Positions 1-8,539 of a stretch of DNA of 64,000 bases are shown piece by piece. The stretch spans positions 1-64,000 of the forward strand of contig LWDJ01000027.1 of assembly GCA_002083435.1 (NCBI GenBank), in the 5' to 3' direction. The notes below the pieces were generated by a model. The model worked only from the letters and a program-made list of their open reading frames with translations, was not told where the DNA came from and ran no database searches. This DNA is from Proteobacteria bacterium SG_bin6 (GTDB taxonomy: Bacteria > Pseudomonadota > Alphaproteobacteria > Sphingomonadales > Sphingomonadaceae). Position 1 is the stretch's first letter. The number at the start of each line of letters is the position of its first letter. The translations under genes were made by a program, and so were the position numbers.

Positions 1-1
1 G

Positions 2-448
2 GTGCGGGGGCCGTCCACCCCATCACGTCAGCAATGGTGGACGTGGATCGTCATCCTCCTTCTCGCGTCGGATCTCGGCGGCGGACTCGTCGCGAATGCC
101 CTGCCGGCGACGCAGCGCTGGTATCACCGACCCGGGACGTCAGCGCGTGACCATCTTGGATTTGCGGCGATGCATGTCCACGCTTTCGTGTTCGCCTGGC
201 TGGCTCCTGCCGCCATGCCGTGGCCAGCGGCCATCGCGCTTTATTGCTGGATGCTGGCGAGCTGCGTCGTCATCCTGTTTTTCCCGGTGATTCTGCGCAG
301 GGCCGTTGCCTTCGCACTCACGGCGCTCGGCACGGTTCTGTTCGGCATTTGGGTGCCCATTGCATCCCCGCTCGGCTGGACCGCGCTCGTCCTGCTGCTC
401 AAGATTGTTGGCGGTCACATGATCGGGCCCGACCGGAAAACCGGGTAA
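2..448 (+). CDS. Hypothetical integral membrane protein, possibly 5'-truncated
   Basis: The reading frame is open from a GTG at base 2, so the true start may lie outside the window. The 148 visible residues hold about four or five hydrophobic segments (roughly residues 12-32, 51-69, 76-98, 101-118 and 124-136), with a cationic end (GPDRKTG). This looks like a small polytopic inner-membrane protein. I do not recognise the family and see no catalytic motif. The next gene is a LysR regulator on the other strand, so there is no operon partner downstream. The call as coding rests on the long hydrophobic pattern; the function is unknown. Confidence 0.55.
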   Translation: MRGPSTPSRQQWWTWIVILLLASDLGGGLVANALPATQRWYHRPGTSARDHLGFAAMHVHAFVFAWLAPAAMPWPAAIALYCWMLASCVVILFFPVILRRAVAFALTALGTVLFGIWVPIASPLGWTALVLLLKIVGGHMIGPDRKTG

Positions 449-829
449 GGCGGGTCGAGGTAGCAGCGGGTGCAAATGCAACCGGCGCCAGTAGGAGCGT
501 ATCTTTGCCGGTTCGCCAACCCATCGATCAGGCCTGCGTTGACGGTACTTTTTGCCGTTATCCCGTTTCGCGTGTCGGCCTTGCGACGGTGATTGAATCG
601 CCGATAGTCGTCGATAGATCGCTTGCCGAGGTCGACGGGAATTGCCCAACAATATCAGCAGCGTGGATTTCTGATGGGGTTCAAGTCGGGAAGTATTGCA
701 CGGCGAAATTCTCAACTCATTTCAATTCAGGAGGTTAGCTATGGGCCTAATGGTCGAGTGGGAGTGAGAGCGTGACGCACTTGGCCGCGCGCCCAAGTGG
801 CGCCCGCGGCTGAACGCATCGCCGATGCT
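449..829. other. Intergenic stretch of about 380 bases with one tiny ORF
   Basis: No gene of normal size is convincing here. The base composition is less G+C-rich than the flanks from about 540 to 750. The only notable element is a strong Shine-Dalgarno (AGGAGG at 729-734) seven bases before an ATG at 741, which opens an eight-codon frame (MGLMVEWE) ending at 767. This could be a leader peptide or the surviving start of a deleted gene. I see no terminator, repeat or RNA gene. Confidence 0.4.
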
Positions 830-1735
830 TCAGCCGGGCAATCCCGCCAGCGCCGCCTTCAATCGGGGCGCGGCGAAATCGAGGAAGGCGCGTAGCTTCA
901 GCGGGAGCAGCGGAGGGCCGGTGTGCACGAGGTGAACCGGGATCGGCTCGGGTGCGTAATCGTCGAGAATGGTCACGAGCCGCCCGTCGCGAATGGCGGG
1001 CGCGGCCTGGTAGGACATCATCCGTGCGACCCCCAGGCCGGCGGAGGCCGCCTCGATCAGGGCGTCGGCGGTGTTGACCCCAAGGCGCGGCCGGATGGTG
1101 ATCGGGCCGGCGTCCGGGCCGGAAGCGAACGTCCAGCTTCTTGAAATTTGCAGTCCCTCAAACGCGATACAGTCATGGGTAGCGAGCTCGCCCGGGGTGG
1201 TCGGCGTTCCTCGGTCGGTCAGATAATCCGGGCTGGCGCAGCTGATCCAGCGCACCGTACCGACGCGGAGCGCGACGAGGCCGCTATCGGGTAGCCGGCC
1301 CAGCCGCGCCGCGACGTCGACGTGATTGTCGACCAGATCGACGACCGAATCCGATAGGATGAGGCGGACGTTGACCTCAGGATAGGCGCCGAGAAATTCG
1401 AGCACGATCGGCAGCATGTGCAGCTTGCCGAACATGATCGGCGCGGAGATCAGCAACTCGCCGCGTGGAGCGCGATATTCGCCTGATGCCGCGCGCTCCG
1501 CCTCGTCCAGTTCGGCCATGATCCGGCGCGCGGCGGCGACGAACGCCTCGCCCGCGTCGGTCAGCACCAGCTTGCGGCTCGTCCGCACCACGATCTGGGT
1601 GCCGAGATGCGCCTCCAGCTCGGACACTTTCCGGCTGACCGTAGGCAGCGACATCCCCAGCGCGCGCGAGGCGGCGGACAGGCTGCCACCGTCAATGGCC
1701 GCGAGCAGGGTGCGGATGGCGTCAAAACGGTCCAC
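830..1735 (-). CDS. LysR-family transcriptional regulator
   Basis: This 301-residue protein has the standard LysR layout: an N-terminal winged helix-turn-helix (about residues 3-60, with the helix-turn-helix around 18-37, SLSAASRALGMSLPTVSRK) followed by a periplasmic-binding-protein-like effector domain (about 90-295). The start is GTG at 1735, preceded on the minus strand by a GGAAGGG ribosome-binding site; no better in-frame start is visible. It is transcribed away from the hydrolase operon at 1857, the usual arrangement when a LysR protein controls its divergent neighbour. It is therefore the likely regulator of the hydrolase-PPOX-DUF1348 operon. The effector is unknown. Confidence 0.93.
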   Translation of the reverse strand: MDRFDAIRTLLAAIDGGSLSAASRALGMSLPTVSRKVSELEAHLGTQIVVRTSRKLVLTDAGEAFVAAARRIMAELDEAERAASGEYRAPRGELLISAPIMFGKLHMLPIVLEFLGAYPEVNVRLILSDSVVDLVDNHVDVAARLGRLPDSGLVALRVGTVRWISCASPDYLTDRGTPTTPGELATHDCIAFEGLQISRSWTFASGPDAGPITIRPRLGVNTADALIEAASAGLGVARMMSYQAAPAIRDGRLVTILDDYAPEPIPVHLVHTGPPLLPLKLRAFLDFAAPRLKAALAGLPG

Positions 1736-1763
1736 GGCGACCCTTCCACGAGACGGAAGTTTT

Positions 1764-1782
1764 ATTTCCGAAAATAGGGAAT
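1764..1782. promoter_or_regulatory. Candidate LysR operator in the divergent intergenic region
   Basis: The 121-base gap between the divergent lysR and hydrolase genes contains an A+T-rich dyad, TTCC-N8-GGAA (TTCC at 1766-1769, GGAA at 1778-1781). It sits in an extended imperfect palindrome running ATTTCC to GGGAAT. Size and position fit a LysR-type T-N11-A site that would serve both promoters. The assignment is inferred from context; footprinting would be needed to prove it. Confidence 0.4.
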
Positions 1783-1856
1783 ACTAGCATTCTGCGGAAG
1801 GGTCTACCTCCAGTTCACCGGCGCTTCGCTGGAACAGCCAGCCAAGGACAGAACCC

Positions 1857-2714
1857 ATGACTCCCCGCACCACCTACCACTTCGCCAGTGTGAACGGCCG
1901 CCAGATCTTCTACCGCCGGGCGGGCAACCCCGCGACCCCGACGATCCTGTTGCTCCACGGCTTCCCGACGTCGAGCTTCATGTTCCGCGATCTGATTCCG
2001 CTGCTCGCTGATCGCTTCCACGTGATCGCGCCGGATTATATCGGTTTCGGCCAGTCGGACGCACCGTCCAGCGGCGAGTTCGACTATACGTTCGACAATC
2101 TGAGCGAGCATGTCACGGGGCTGATCGAACAGCTCGGGCTCAGCTCCTACATTCTGTACATGCAGGATTTCGGCGGCCCCGTCGGCTTCCGCCTGTTCAC
2201 CGCGGCGCCCGAGAAGGTCGCCGGCTTCGTCATCCAGAACACCAACGCCTATATGGAGGGCGTCGGCGAACTGCCTGCCCAGATTTTCCTGCCGCTGTGG
2301 GACAAGCGCGACGCGGCCAGCGAAACGGGTGCGCGCGCCTTCCTTGCGCCCGACACGACCAAGTTCCAGTATCAGGTCGGCGCGAAGAATGTCGACGCGA
2401 TTAGCCCCGACAATTGGACCCACGACCAAGCGCTGCTCGATCGTCCCGGCCACGACGCCGCCCACCTCGATCTGCTGGAAGACTATAAGACCAATGTCGC
2501 CGCCTATGAGAGCTGGCACGAGGCGTTTCGCCGTCACCGGCCCAAGACGCTGATCGTTTGGGGCAAGAACGACCCGTTCTTCATCCCCGCCGGCGCTGAA
2601 GCGTTTCTGGCCGATCTGCCGCAGGCGCGGTTGGTATGGCTCGATGCCGGCCATTTCGTCCTAGACGAAAATGCCCCGCAGGTCGCAGTCGAGATCAAGG
2701 CAAGTTTCGCGTGA
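1857..2714 (+). CDS. Alpha/beta hydrolase with aspartate nucleophile
   Basis: A 285-residue alpha/beta-hydrolase fold protein. The oxyanion-hole motif LLHGFP is at residues 32-37. The nucleophile elbow reads MQDFGGPVG, placing Asp104 where serine hydrolases have Ser. The acid is probably Asp239 (GKNDPFF) and the base His266 (AGHF). An Asp nucleophile is the hallmark of haloalkane dehalogenases, epoxide hydrolases and haloacetate dehalogenases, which form a covalent ester intermediate. The residue after the nucleophile is Phe, not the Trp used for halide binding in classical haloalkane dehalogenases, so the substrate is open. It is the first gene of a small operon divergent from lysR. Cytosolic; no signal peptide. 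Confidence 0.88.
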   Translation: MTPRTTYHFASVNGRQIFYRRAGNPATPTILLLHGFPTSSFMFRDLIPLLADRFHVIAPDYIGFGQSDAPSSGEFDYTFDNLSEHVTGLIEQLGLSSYILYMQDFGGPVGFRLFTAAPEKVAGFVIQNTNAYMEGVGELPAQIFLPLWDKRDAASETGARAFLAPDTTKFQYQVGAKNVDAISPDNWTHDQALLDRPGHDAAHLDLLEDYKTNVAAYESWHEAFRRHRPKTLIVWGKNDPFFIPAGAEAFLADLPQARLVWLDAGHFVLDENAPQVAVEIKASFA

Positions 2715-2719
2715 TACAC

Positions 2720-2736
2720 CGAAACGGCACGTTTCG
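2720..2736 (+). terminator. Short hairpin after the hydrolase gene
   Basis: A perfect seven-base stem (CGAAACG / CGTTTCG) with a three-base loop starts five bases after the hydrolase stop. There is no clear T-tract, so it may be a weak terminator or an mRNA-stabilising hairpin that lowers expression of the downstream genes relative to the hydrolase. Confidence 0.35.
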
Positions 2737-2832
2737 TTCGTCGGGCGATCTCGCCCCGCTCCACGCCGGCCAAGTCGCGTTCCACCAGGACCGGGTCGAT
2801 GTCATCCTCGGCCCCAAGGGAGGGCGAGCGTC

Positions 2833-3444
2833 ATGAACGTCCCTTCGAGCGATGTCGCCTTCACGCCCGCGGTGAAAACGGTGCAGACCCGGCGCGGCTC
2901 GCGCGGCGCCTATGCCGCGATGGAGGCCAAGGGGGGATTCCGCACCGCGATCGACGCGCGGTTGCGGGAAGCTCTGGCCATGGCGAACAGCGCCTATCTC
3001 GTCACCGCCAGCGCCGATGGCCAGCCCTATGCCCAGCATCGCGGCGGCCCGCGTGGTTTCATGCGGGTGGTGGATGATCATACCATCGGCTTCGCCGACT
3101 ATAGCGGTAACCGGCAATACATCTCGACCGGGAACCTTTCCGAAAATCCGCAGGCGTTTCTGTTCCTGATGGACTATGCGCATCGCCGGCGGGTGAAGAT
3201 CTGGGGCCGCGCCCGCGTGATCGAGGGCGACGCCGCGCTCAACGCCACGCTGATGCCGGCAGGCTCCAAGGCGGCGGCCGAGGCGGCGATCCTGTTCGAG
3301 ATCGTCGCCTGGGACTTGAACTGCCCGCAGCACATCCCGCAGAAGTTCGACGCCGAGGACGTCGCCGCCGCGCTTGGCGAGCGGGACGCGCGCATCGCCG
3401 CGTTGGAGGCCAAAGTAGAACGCTTGAGAGGAAATCCCACATGA
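2833..3444 (+). CDS. Pyridoxamine 5'-phosphate oxidase (PPOX) family flavoprotein
   Basis: A 203-residue protein with the split beta-barrel of the PPOX/FMN-binding superfamily: AYLVTASADGQPYAQHRGG, then a central stretch rich in beta strands with YSGNRQYISTGNL, then RRRVKIWGRARV. After the barrel comes a charged, heptad-like C-terminal helix (GERDARIAALEAKVERLR). The frame is open further upstream, but the ATG at 2833 is chosen because earlier codons give low-complexity Arg/Pro sequence. Members of this subfamily bind flavin and reduce or oxidise small molecules; few have known substrates. It lies between the hydrolase and the DUF1348 gene and its stop overlaps the next start. Confidence 0.87.
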   Translation: MNVPSSDVAFTPAVKTVQTRRGSRGAYAAMEAKGGFRTAIDARLREALAMANSAYLVTASADGQPYAQHRGGPRGFMRVVDDHTIGFADYSGNRQYISTGNLSENPQAFLFLMDYAHRRRVKIWGRARVIEGDAALNATLMPAGSKAAAEAAILFEIVAWDLNCPQHIPQKFDAEDVAAALGERDARIAALEAKVERLRGNPT

Positions 3445-3905
3445 GCCGCCCACCGCTGCCGCCCTTCACCGATGCGACCGCCGCCGAAAAGGCGCGGTTG
3501 GCCGAGGATGCGTGGAACAGCCGTGATCCCGCGCGGGTCGCGCTTGCCTATACGCCCGAAAGCCGGTGGCGGAACCGCGCCGAGTTCATCACCGGCCGCG
3601 CCGCGATCGAGGCGTTCCTGCGCCGCAAATGGGCGCGCGAGCTCGATTACCGGCTGATCAAGGAGGTGTGGACCCATGCCGGCAACCGCATCGCGGTGCG
3701 CTTCGCCTATGAATATCGCGACGATAGCGGAACTTGGTTCCGGGCCTATGGCAACGAGAATTGGCAGTTCGACGCGGAGGGGTTGATGGAGCGCCGCATC
3801 GCGAGCATCAACGAGCACCCCATCGACGAGAGCGACCGCAAGTTCCGCTGGCCGCTCGGGCGCCGGCCGGACGATCATCCGGGGCTTAGCGATCTCGGGC
3901 TTTAG
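3441..3905 (+). CDS. DUF1348 / NTF2-like protein
   Basis: A 154-residue protein matching the DUF1348 pattern: PPLPPFT at the N-terminus, WNSRDP, SRWRNRAEFI, then RFAYEYRDDSGTWFRAYGNENW, and a C-terminal RPDDHPGLSDLGL. These are SnoaL/NTF2-like cone-shaped folds with a hydrophobic pocket; most have no proven reaction. The ATG overlaps the PPOX stop by four bases, so translation is probably coupled. Together with the Asp-nucleophile hydrolase and the flavoprotein it suggests a small catabolic or detoxification operon under the divergent LysR protein. Cytosolic. Confidence 0.9.
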   Translation: MSRPPLPPFTDATAAEKARLAEDAWNSRDPARVALAYTPESRWRNRAEFITGRAAIEAFLRRKWARELDYRLIKEVWTHAGNRIAVRFAYEYRDDSGTWFRAYGNENWQFDAEGLMERRIASINEHPIDESDRKFRWPLGRRPDDHPGLSDLGL

Positions 3906-3920
3906 GGGCCGGGCGGGGGC

Positions 3921-4319
3921 TTAATCGACGAGCGCGACGAGCCGGAACCGTTCGCACCACAGCCGCATGTCGTCGGCGAACCCACCGTTGCGCTCGAAAT
4001 AGTCGCGATGCGCCCGGCGCCAGAAATCGAGCGATAAGTCGCCTTCGCCTTCGTCGCGCGCGAAAGCCGCGTCGACCTCGGCGAAGTGCCGCTCGCGTAT
4101 TTCGACTGTCTCGATCACCGCCCGCGGAATGCCTTTGCCATCGAGCACGACCGAGCGTTCGCCGGGTTCGCTCGGGCCAATATGGTGCGCCGACCAGCAG
4201 GTCGCGGTCTTCCGCCCCGCGATCACCAGCGCGAGCAGTGCGTCGGCAAGCGCCGCCGAGTCTCCAAAGGCGAAGCGCTCCAGCCCTGCGACGCTCTCGG
4301 CGGACACGCGCGCGGTCAT
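3921..4319 (-). CDS. ASCH domain protein
   Basis: A 132-residue protein whose core, LVIAGRKTATCWSAH, followed by a beta-rich stretch and DFWRRAHRDYFERNGG near the end, fits the ASCH (PUA-like) fold. ASCH proteins are proposed RNA-binding or coactivator-like modules; some are small ribonucleases or N4-acetylcytidine amidohydrolases. Its ATG overlaps the stop of the upstream Kef antiporter gene by four bases, so it is the second gene of that operon and probably translationally coupled. I see no signal peptide. The exact substrate cannot be read from sequence. Confidence 0.82.
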   Translation of the reverse strand: MTARVSAESVAGLERFAFGDSAALADALLALVIAGRKTATCWSAHHIGPSEPGERSVVLDGKGIPRAVIETVEIRERHFAEVDAAFARDEGEGDLSLDFWRRAHRDYFERNGGFADDMRLWCERFRLVALVD

Positions 4320-6091
4320 TCCGCCGCCTCCTGCCGCCGCCGGGACCGCGCCAGCCGGGGCGTGCGCTCGATCTCCGCGGCATCCTTGATCGCCTTGCGC
4401 AGGGTGTCGCGCTTGTCGTGGATCGAGGCGATCACCGGCCCAACCGCGACGCCGAGGTCGGTCAACACCGCCTCGGCGAGTTGCAGCGAGCTTTCGAGCG
4501 TTTCGGGCACCGCGTCGGTCACCCCCGCCTTGTAAAGCTCGGCGGCGTGATCGGTGTCGCGCGCGCGGGCGATGATCGTGAGATCGGGCACCCAGCCGCG
4601 CACCCGGCGGGTGAGGTGGACGGTCAGCACCGGATCGTCCATCGTCAAAATCAGCGCCTGGGCGCGCCCAAGGTTGAGCCGATCGACCAATTCGCTGCGC
4701 GAGACGTCCCCGAAAAGCACCGCATAGCCCTCGCGCCGCGCGGCGGTGACGCAATCGATATCGGCCTCGACCGCGACATAGCTTTGGCCATGCATCGCCA
4801 GCATGTCCGCGACCATCCGCCCGACGCGGCCAAAGCCGATGACGACGACGCCCGCGCCTTCGGGCGGGATGATCTCTTCGGGGCGATCGCTGCCCTGGCG
4901 CCGGTCGATCGCGCGCGCCGCGAGCCGCCCGAGAAAGGCGAGCATCGGGGTGAGCGTCAGGCCCAGCGCGGTCACGATCTCCCAGAAATTGATCGTCGCT
5001 GGGGCAATCATCGCGCTGCCCGCCGCGGTCGCGAGCACGATCAGCGTGGTTTCCGACGGGCTCCCCATCATCACGCTGGTCTCGGCGGCGACCGAATTGC
5101 GCTGCCCGGCGAGCTTCAGCAGCGCGAAGGTGACGAGCGTCTTGATCGCGACCACCCCCGCGATCGCGCCGAGCAGCGCTTGCCAGTTCGCGGCAAGTTG
5201 GGCGAGATCGAGCCGCATCCCGACGCTGATCAGAAACACCCCCAGTGCCAACCCTTTGAACGGCGCGGTGATCACCTCGACCTCGCGGTGATAGTCGGTC
5301 TCGGCGATCAGCAGCCCGGCGAGCAGCGCGCCGATGATCGGCGACAGCCCTGCCGCCTCGGTCGCGAGGCTGGCGATCACCACCACCAGCAGCGAGGCGG
5401 CGAAGAACAGCTCGGGGCTCTTGGTGCGCGCGGCCTGGGCGAAGACGCGGGGCAGCACCAACCGCCCGACCAGGAAGATCGCCGCGATGGTCAGCCCGCC
5501 CACCAGCAGCACTTGCAGCAGCGCCGCGCTGTCGGCGCCGCCGGGGCCGAAGGCGGCAAGCGCGAACAGGATCGGCACCAGCGCCACATCCTCGAACAAC
5601 AGCATCGCGAAGGCGAGCCGCCCGACCGGGGTCGCCGCGCCCGCGATCGGCAGCACCAGCGCGGTCGACGACAAGGCAAGCGCGATGCCGAGCCCCAGCG
5701 CGGCGAAGCTCGCCTGACCGAACAGGATGAGCGCGGCGGCGATCAACAGGCCAGAGACGAACAGCTCGGCCGCGCCCAGCCCGAACACTTCGCGGCGCAA
5801 TTCCCACAGCCGGCGGAACGACAGTTCCAGCCCGATCGAGAACAGCAGCAGGATGATACCGAACTCGGCGAAGGGCTCGATCGCCGGCGGATCGGTGATG
5901 GTGATGTGCCGCAGCCACGGGATCTCACCCGCCAGCCGCCCGAGCCCCGCCGGTCCGACGAGAACGCCGACGAGGATGAAGCCGATCACCGGGCTGATCC
6001 GCGCACGGGCGAAGGCCGGAATCACCAGCCCCGCCGCGCCCAGAATCACCAGGACATCGGAATAGTCGTTGCTGGAGACGTGCAGGGCCAT
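4316..6091 (-). CDS. Monovalent cation:proton antiporter, Kef type (CPA2)
   Basis: A 591-residue protein with two parts. Residues 1 to about 390 hold about twelve membrane segments of the CPA2 Na+(K+)/H+ exchanger fold, including FGIILLLFSIGLEL and the conserved LSSTALVLP region. From about 410 there is a cytosolic RCK/TrkA-N Rossmann domain with VVVIGFGRVGRMVADML and acidic EADIDC at the end of the second strand, which binds NAD(H) or a nucleotide ligand. Kef proteins export K+ (or Na+) against protons during electrophile or pH stress. No separate KefF/KefG-like ancillary gene is next to it. The ASCH gene overlaps its stop. Confidence 0.92.
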   Translation of the reverse strand: MALHVSSNDYSDVLVILGAAGLVIPAFARARISPVIGFILVGVLVGPAGLGRLAGEIPWLRHITITDPPAIEPFAEFGIILLLFSIGLELSFRRLWELRREVFGLGAAELFVSGLLIAAALILFGQASFAALGLGIALALSSTALVLPIAGAATPVGRLAFAMLLFEDVALVPILFALAAFGPGGADSAALLQVLLVGGLTIAAIFLVGRLVLPRVFAQAARTKSPELFFAASLLVVVIASLATEAAGLSPIIGALLAGLLIAETDYHREVEVITAPFKGLALGVFLISVGMRLDLAQLAANWQALLGAIAGVVAIKTLVTFALLKLAGQRNSVAAETSVMMGSPSETTLIVLATAAGSAMIAPATINFWEIVTALGLTLTPMLAFLGRLAARAIDRRQGSDRPEEIIPPEGAGVVVIGFGRVGRMVADMLAMHGQSYVAVEADIDCVTAARREGYAVLFGDVSRSELVDRLNLGRAQALILTMDDPVLTVHLTRRVRGWVPDLTIIARARDTDHAAELYKAGVTDAVPETLESSLQLAEAVLTDLGVAVGPVIASIHDKRDTLRKAIKDAAEIERTPRLARSRRRQEAAE

Positions 6092-6163
6092 GCCGCGATG
6101 CTAGCGGGATGGGGCGGCTTTGTCAGGCATGAGACGCGGGGAGGGCGTATGAAGACGCGCCGC

Positions 6164-6194
6164 CCCGGCGCCCCGCGTTCGCGGCGGCGCCGGG
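6164..6194 (-). terminator. G+C-rich hairpin between icd and the antiporter gene
   Basis: Nine bases (CCCGGCGCC, 6164-6172) are perfectly complementary to 6186-6194, and the intervening bases can pair further (CCGCG / CGCGG). It lies just past the icd stop on the minus strand. There is no T-tract, so it may act as a stem that needs Rho, or as a 3' end protector. Confidence 0.5.
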
Positions 6195-6205
6195 CGCGCT
6201 GAGCG

Positions 6206-7429
6206 TTACGCGAGCACGCTCCCCATCGCGGATTCCAGATTGACGCGCACCGCCTCGAAAAATTGCTCGGTCGTCATCCACGGCTGGTCGGGGCCGATCA
6301 GGATCGCCAGGTCCTTGGTCATCTTGCCGCTTTCCACCGTCTCGATGCAGACGCGCTCGAGCGTTTCGGCGAACGCCGTCACCTCGGGCGTGCCATCGAA
6401 CTTGCCGCGATATTTCAGCCCCCCGGTCCAGGCGAAGATCGAGGCGATCGGGTTGGTCGAGGTCGCCTTGCCCTGCTGGTGTTGGCGATAATGGCGGGTG
6501 ACGGTGCCGTGCGCGGCCTCCGCTTCCACCGTCTTGCCATCGGGGGTGAGCAGCACCGAGGTCATCAGCCCGAGCGAGCCAAACCCTTGCGCCACCTGGT
6601 CCGACTGAACGTCGCCATCATAGTTCTTGCAGGCCCAGACGAACTCGCCGTGCCATTTGAGCGCGCTGGCGACCATGTCGTCGATCAGGCGATGCTCATA
6701 GACGACGCCGGCTTCCTTGAAGCGGTCGGCGAATTCGGCCTCGAACACCTCGGCGAACAGATCCTTGAAGCGGCCATCATAGGCCTTCAGGATCGTGTTC
6801 TTGGTCGAGAGATAGACGGGCCAGCCGCGGCCGAGGCCGTAATGGAACGAAGCGCGCGCGAAATCGCGGATCGAGTCATCCAGATTGTACATCCCCATCG
6901 CGACGCCCGAGGAGGGATAGTTGAACACTTCCTCCTCGATCACCTGGCCGTCCTCGCCCTCCCACTTCATCGTGAGCTTGCCCGGGCCGGGGACGCGGAA
7001 ATCGGTCGCACGATACTGGTCGCCAAAGGCATGGCGGCCGACGACGATCGGCTTGGTCCAGCCTGGAATCAGCCGGGGGACGTTGCGGATCACGATCGGC
7101 TCGCGGAACACCACGCCGCCCAGGATGTTGCGGATCGTGCCGTTGGGCGATTTCCACATCTTCTTCAGGCCGAACTCGGTGACTCGCGCCTCGTCAGGAG
7201 TGATCGTCGCGCACTTCACGCCGACGCCATATTTCTGGATCGCGCGCGCCGATTCCACCGTCACCCGGTCGTCGGTCGCGTCACGGTGCTCGACGCCGAG
7301 GTCGTAATAGTCGAGGTCGATGTCGAGATAGGGAAGGATGAGCCGCTCGCGGATCCATTGCCAGATGATGCGGGTCATCTCGTCGCCGTCGATCTCCACG
7401 ACGGGCGTCTTCACCTTGATCTTCGCCAT
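6206..7429 (-). CDS. icd: NADP-dependent isocitrate dehydrogenase, dimeric eukaryote-like type
   Basis: A 407-residue enzyme converting isocitrate plus NADP+ to 2-oxoglutarate plus CO2 in the TCA cycle. The N-terminus KIKVKTPVVEIDGDEMTRIIWQ, the YYDLGVEHRD region, SPNGTIRNILGG (substrate serine loop) and KNYDGDVQSDQVAQGFGSLGLMTS (metal and substrate site) are the signature of the type II (human IDH1/2-like) family rather than the E. coli type. The frame continues upstream to 7543, but the ATG at 7429 begins the conserved MAKIKVKTP. It is transcribed alone, away from psd. This enzyme type is common in alphaproteobacteria. Confidence 0.96.
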   Translation of the reverse strand: MAKIKVKTPVVEIDGDEMTRIIWQWIRERLILPYLDIDLDYYDLGVEHRDATDDRVTVESARAIQKYGVGVKCATITPDEARVTEFGLKKMWKSPNGTIRNILGGVVFREPIVIRNVPRLIPGWTKPIVVGRHAFGDQYRATDFRVPGPGKLTMKWEGEDGQVIEEEVFNYPSSGVAMGMYNLDDSIRDFARASFHYGLGRGWPVYLSTKNTILKAYDGRFKDLFAEVFEAEFADRFKEAGVVYEHRLIDDMVASALKWHGEFVWACKNYDGDVQSDQVAQGFGSLGLMTSVLLTPDGKTVEAEAAHGTVTRHYRQHQQGKATSTNPIASIFAWTGGLKYRGKFDGTPEVTAFAETLERVCIETVESGKMTKDLAILIGPDQPWMTTEQFFEAVRVNLESAMGSVLA

Positions 7430-7578
7430 CGATTGCTCGCTTGTTCCTGAGGGAGGGAAAGCCCAAGCTCTAGGGCCAAGGCCAGCGCCGATCAACCGCC
7501 CGGCGCACGCGAAGCCGGTCCGGCTTGCGAGGAATTGCGGCATTGAAAAGGCACGCGACGCGGGTTAGCCTTCGCCCG

Positions 7579-8319
7579 ATGGGGTATCCCGATAAACCGC
7601 CGTCCCAGTCGAGCCGCCACCAGGGCAGTGTCAAATGGCGCTTTCCGGAGGTGCATCCGGAAGGGCGCAAATATGTTTTGATCGCCGCGGTCGCGACCTT
7701 CGTGTCGCTGTTCGTCTGGTCGTTCCTCACTTGGCCGCTGGTCGGACTGACGATCTGGGTCGCCGCGTTCTTCCGCGATCCGGTGCGGGTGACGCCCGTG
7801 GGCGACGATCTGCTGGTGAGCCCGGCCGATGGACTGGTGACGCTGATCGAGCGCGTGGCGGTGCCGCGCGAACTCGCCGGCCCTCAGGCGCTGGGCGACG
7901 CGCCGGTGCTGCGCGTGTCGATCTTCATGAGTGTGTTCGACGTCCATATCAACCGCACCCCGATCGCGGGCACGATCCGGCAGGTCGTCTATATCTCGGG
8001 CCGCTTCCTCAACGCCGATCTCGACAAGGCGAGCGAGGAGAATGAGCGCCAGCACATCGTGGTCGAGGGGCGCGACGGGCGTCGGATCGGCTTCACCCAG
8101 ATCGCCGGGCTGGTCGCGCGGCGGATCGTGCCGTTCGTGAAGCCGGGCGACATGGTCGCCGTGGGTCAGCGCGTCGGGCTGATCCGCTTCGGCAGCCGGG
8201 TCGATGTCTATCTGCCCGATGACATGGTATGCCAGGTGACGCTCGGCCAGCGCGCGGTGGCGGGTGAGACGGTGATCGCCCGGGTGGGCGCGGCGCCGAT
8301 GGTCGGGGTGGCGCAATAA
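7579..8319 (+). CDS. psd: Phosphatidylserine decarboxylase proenzyme
   Basis: A 246-residue short-type proenzyme that decarboxylates phosphatidylserine to phosphatidylethanolamine at the inner membrane. A hydrophobic anchor spans about 32-65. SPADG (81-85) and VHINRTP (122-128) carry the conserved Asp and His. The self-cleavage site is LIRFGSR: Gly205-Ser206 is cut and Ser206 becomes the pyruvoyl group, giving beta and alpha chains. ATG 7579 is chosen over the earlier in-frame start because it begins the conserved part and lies at normal spacing. pssA, the enzyme before it in the pathway, is the next gene. Confidence 0.95.
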   Translation: MGYPDKPPSQSSRHQGSVKWRFPEVHPEGRKYVLIAAVATFVSLFVWSFLTWPLVGLTIWVAAFFRDPVRVTPVGDDLLVSPADGLVTLIERVAVPRELAGPQALGDAPVLRVSIFMSVFDVHINRTPIAGTIRQVVYISGRFLNADLDKASEENERQHIVVEGRDGRRIGFTQIAGLVARRIVPFVKPGDMVAVGQRVGLIRFGSRVDVYLPDDMVCQVTLGQRAVAGETVIARVGAAPMVGVAQ

Positions 8320-8539
8320 TTTGGATTTTTGAGCGTTGCCATCAGGCACCGGGTTTGAGGAGCGCCCGCTGCGGTTCGACCGTCGCTCGGTGCTTGCGCC
8401 GCCTTACTCGGCGAAGGCTAAGGTCCAGCCGCGCGGGATTCGACAAGCGGGCATCACCACGAGGGCCGTTGGAGAGCCGGGTTCCGGACTTCGCCGGGGA
8501 AGGCGCGACGATCGCTAAACGACCGCGCCAATCCTACCC

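Noticed and set aside
3921..5918. Single 665-residue minus-strand protein spanning the ASCH gene and antiporter
   Set aside because: The upstream part is out of frame with the antiporter and Arg-rich without domains. The ASCH protein starts at 4319.
4238..6202. 654-residue plus-strand frame opposite the Kef antiporter
   Set aside because: Charged low-complexity sequence (Arg, Gln, Asp, His) mirroring membrane-helix codons; the minus strand is an intact antiporter.
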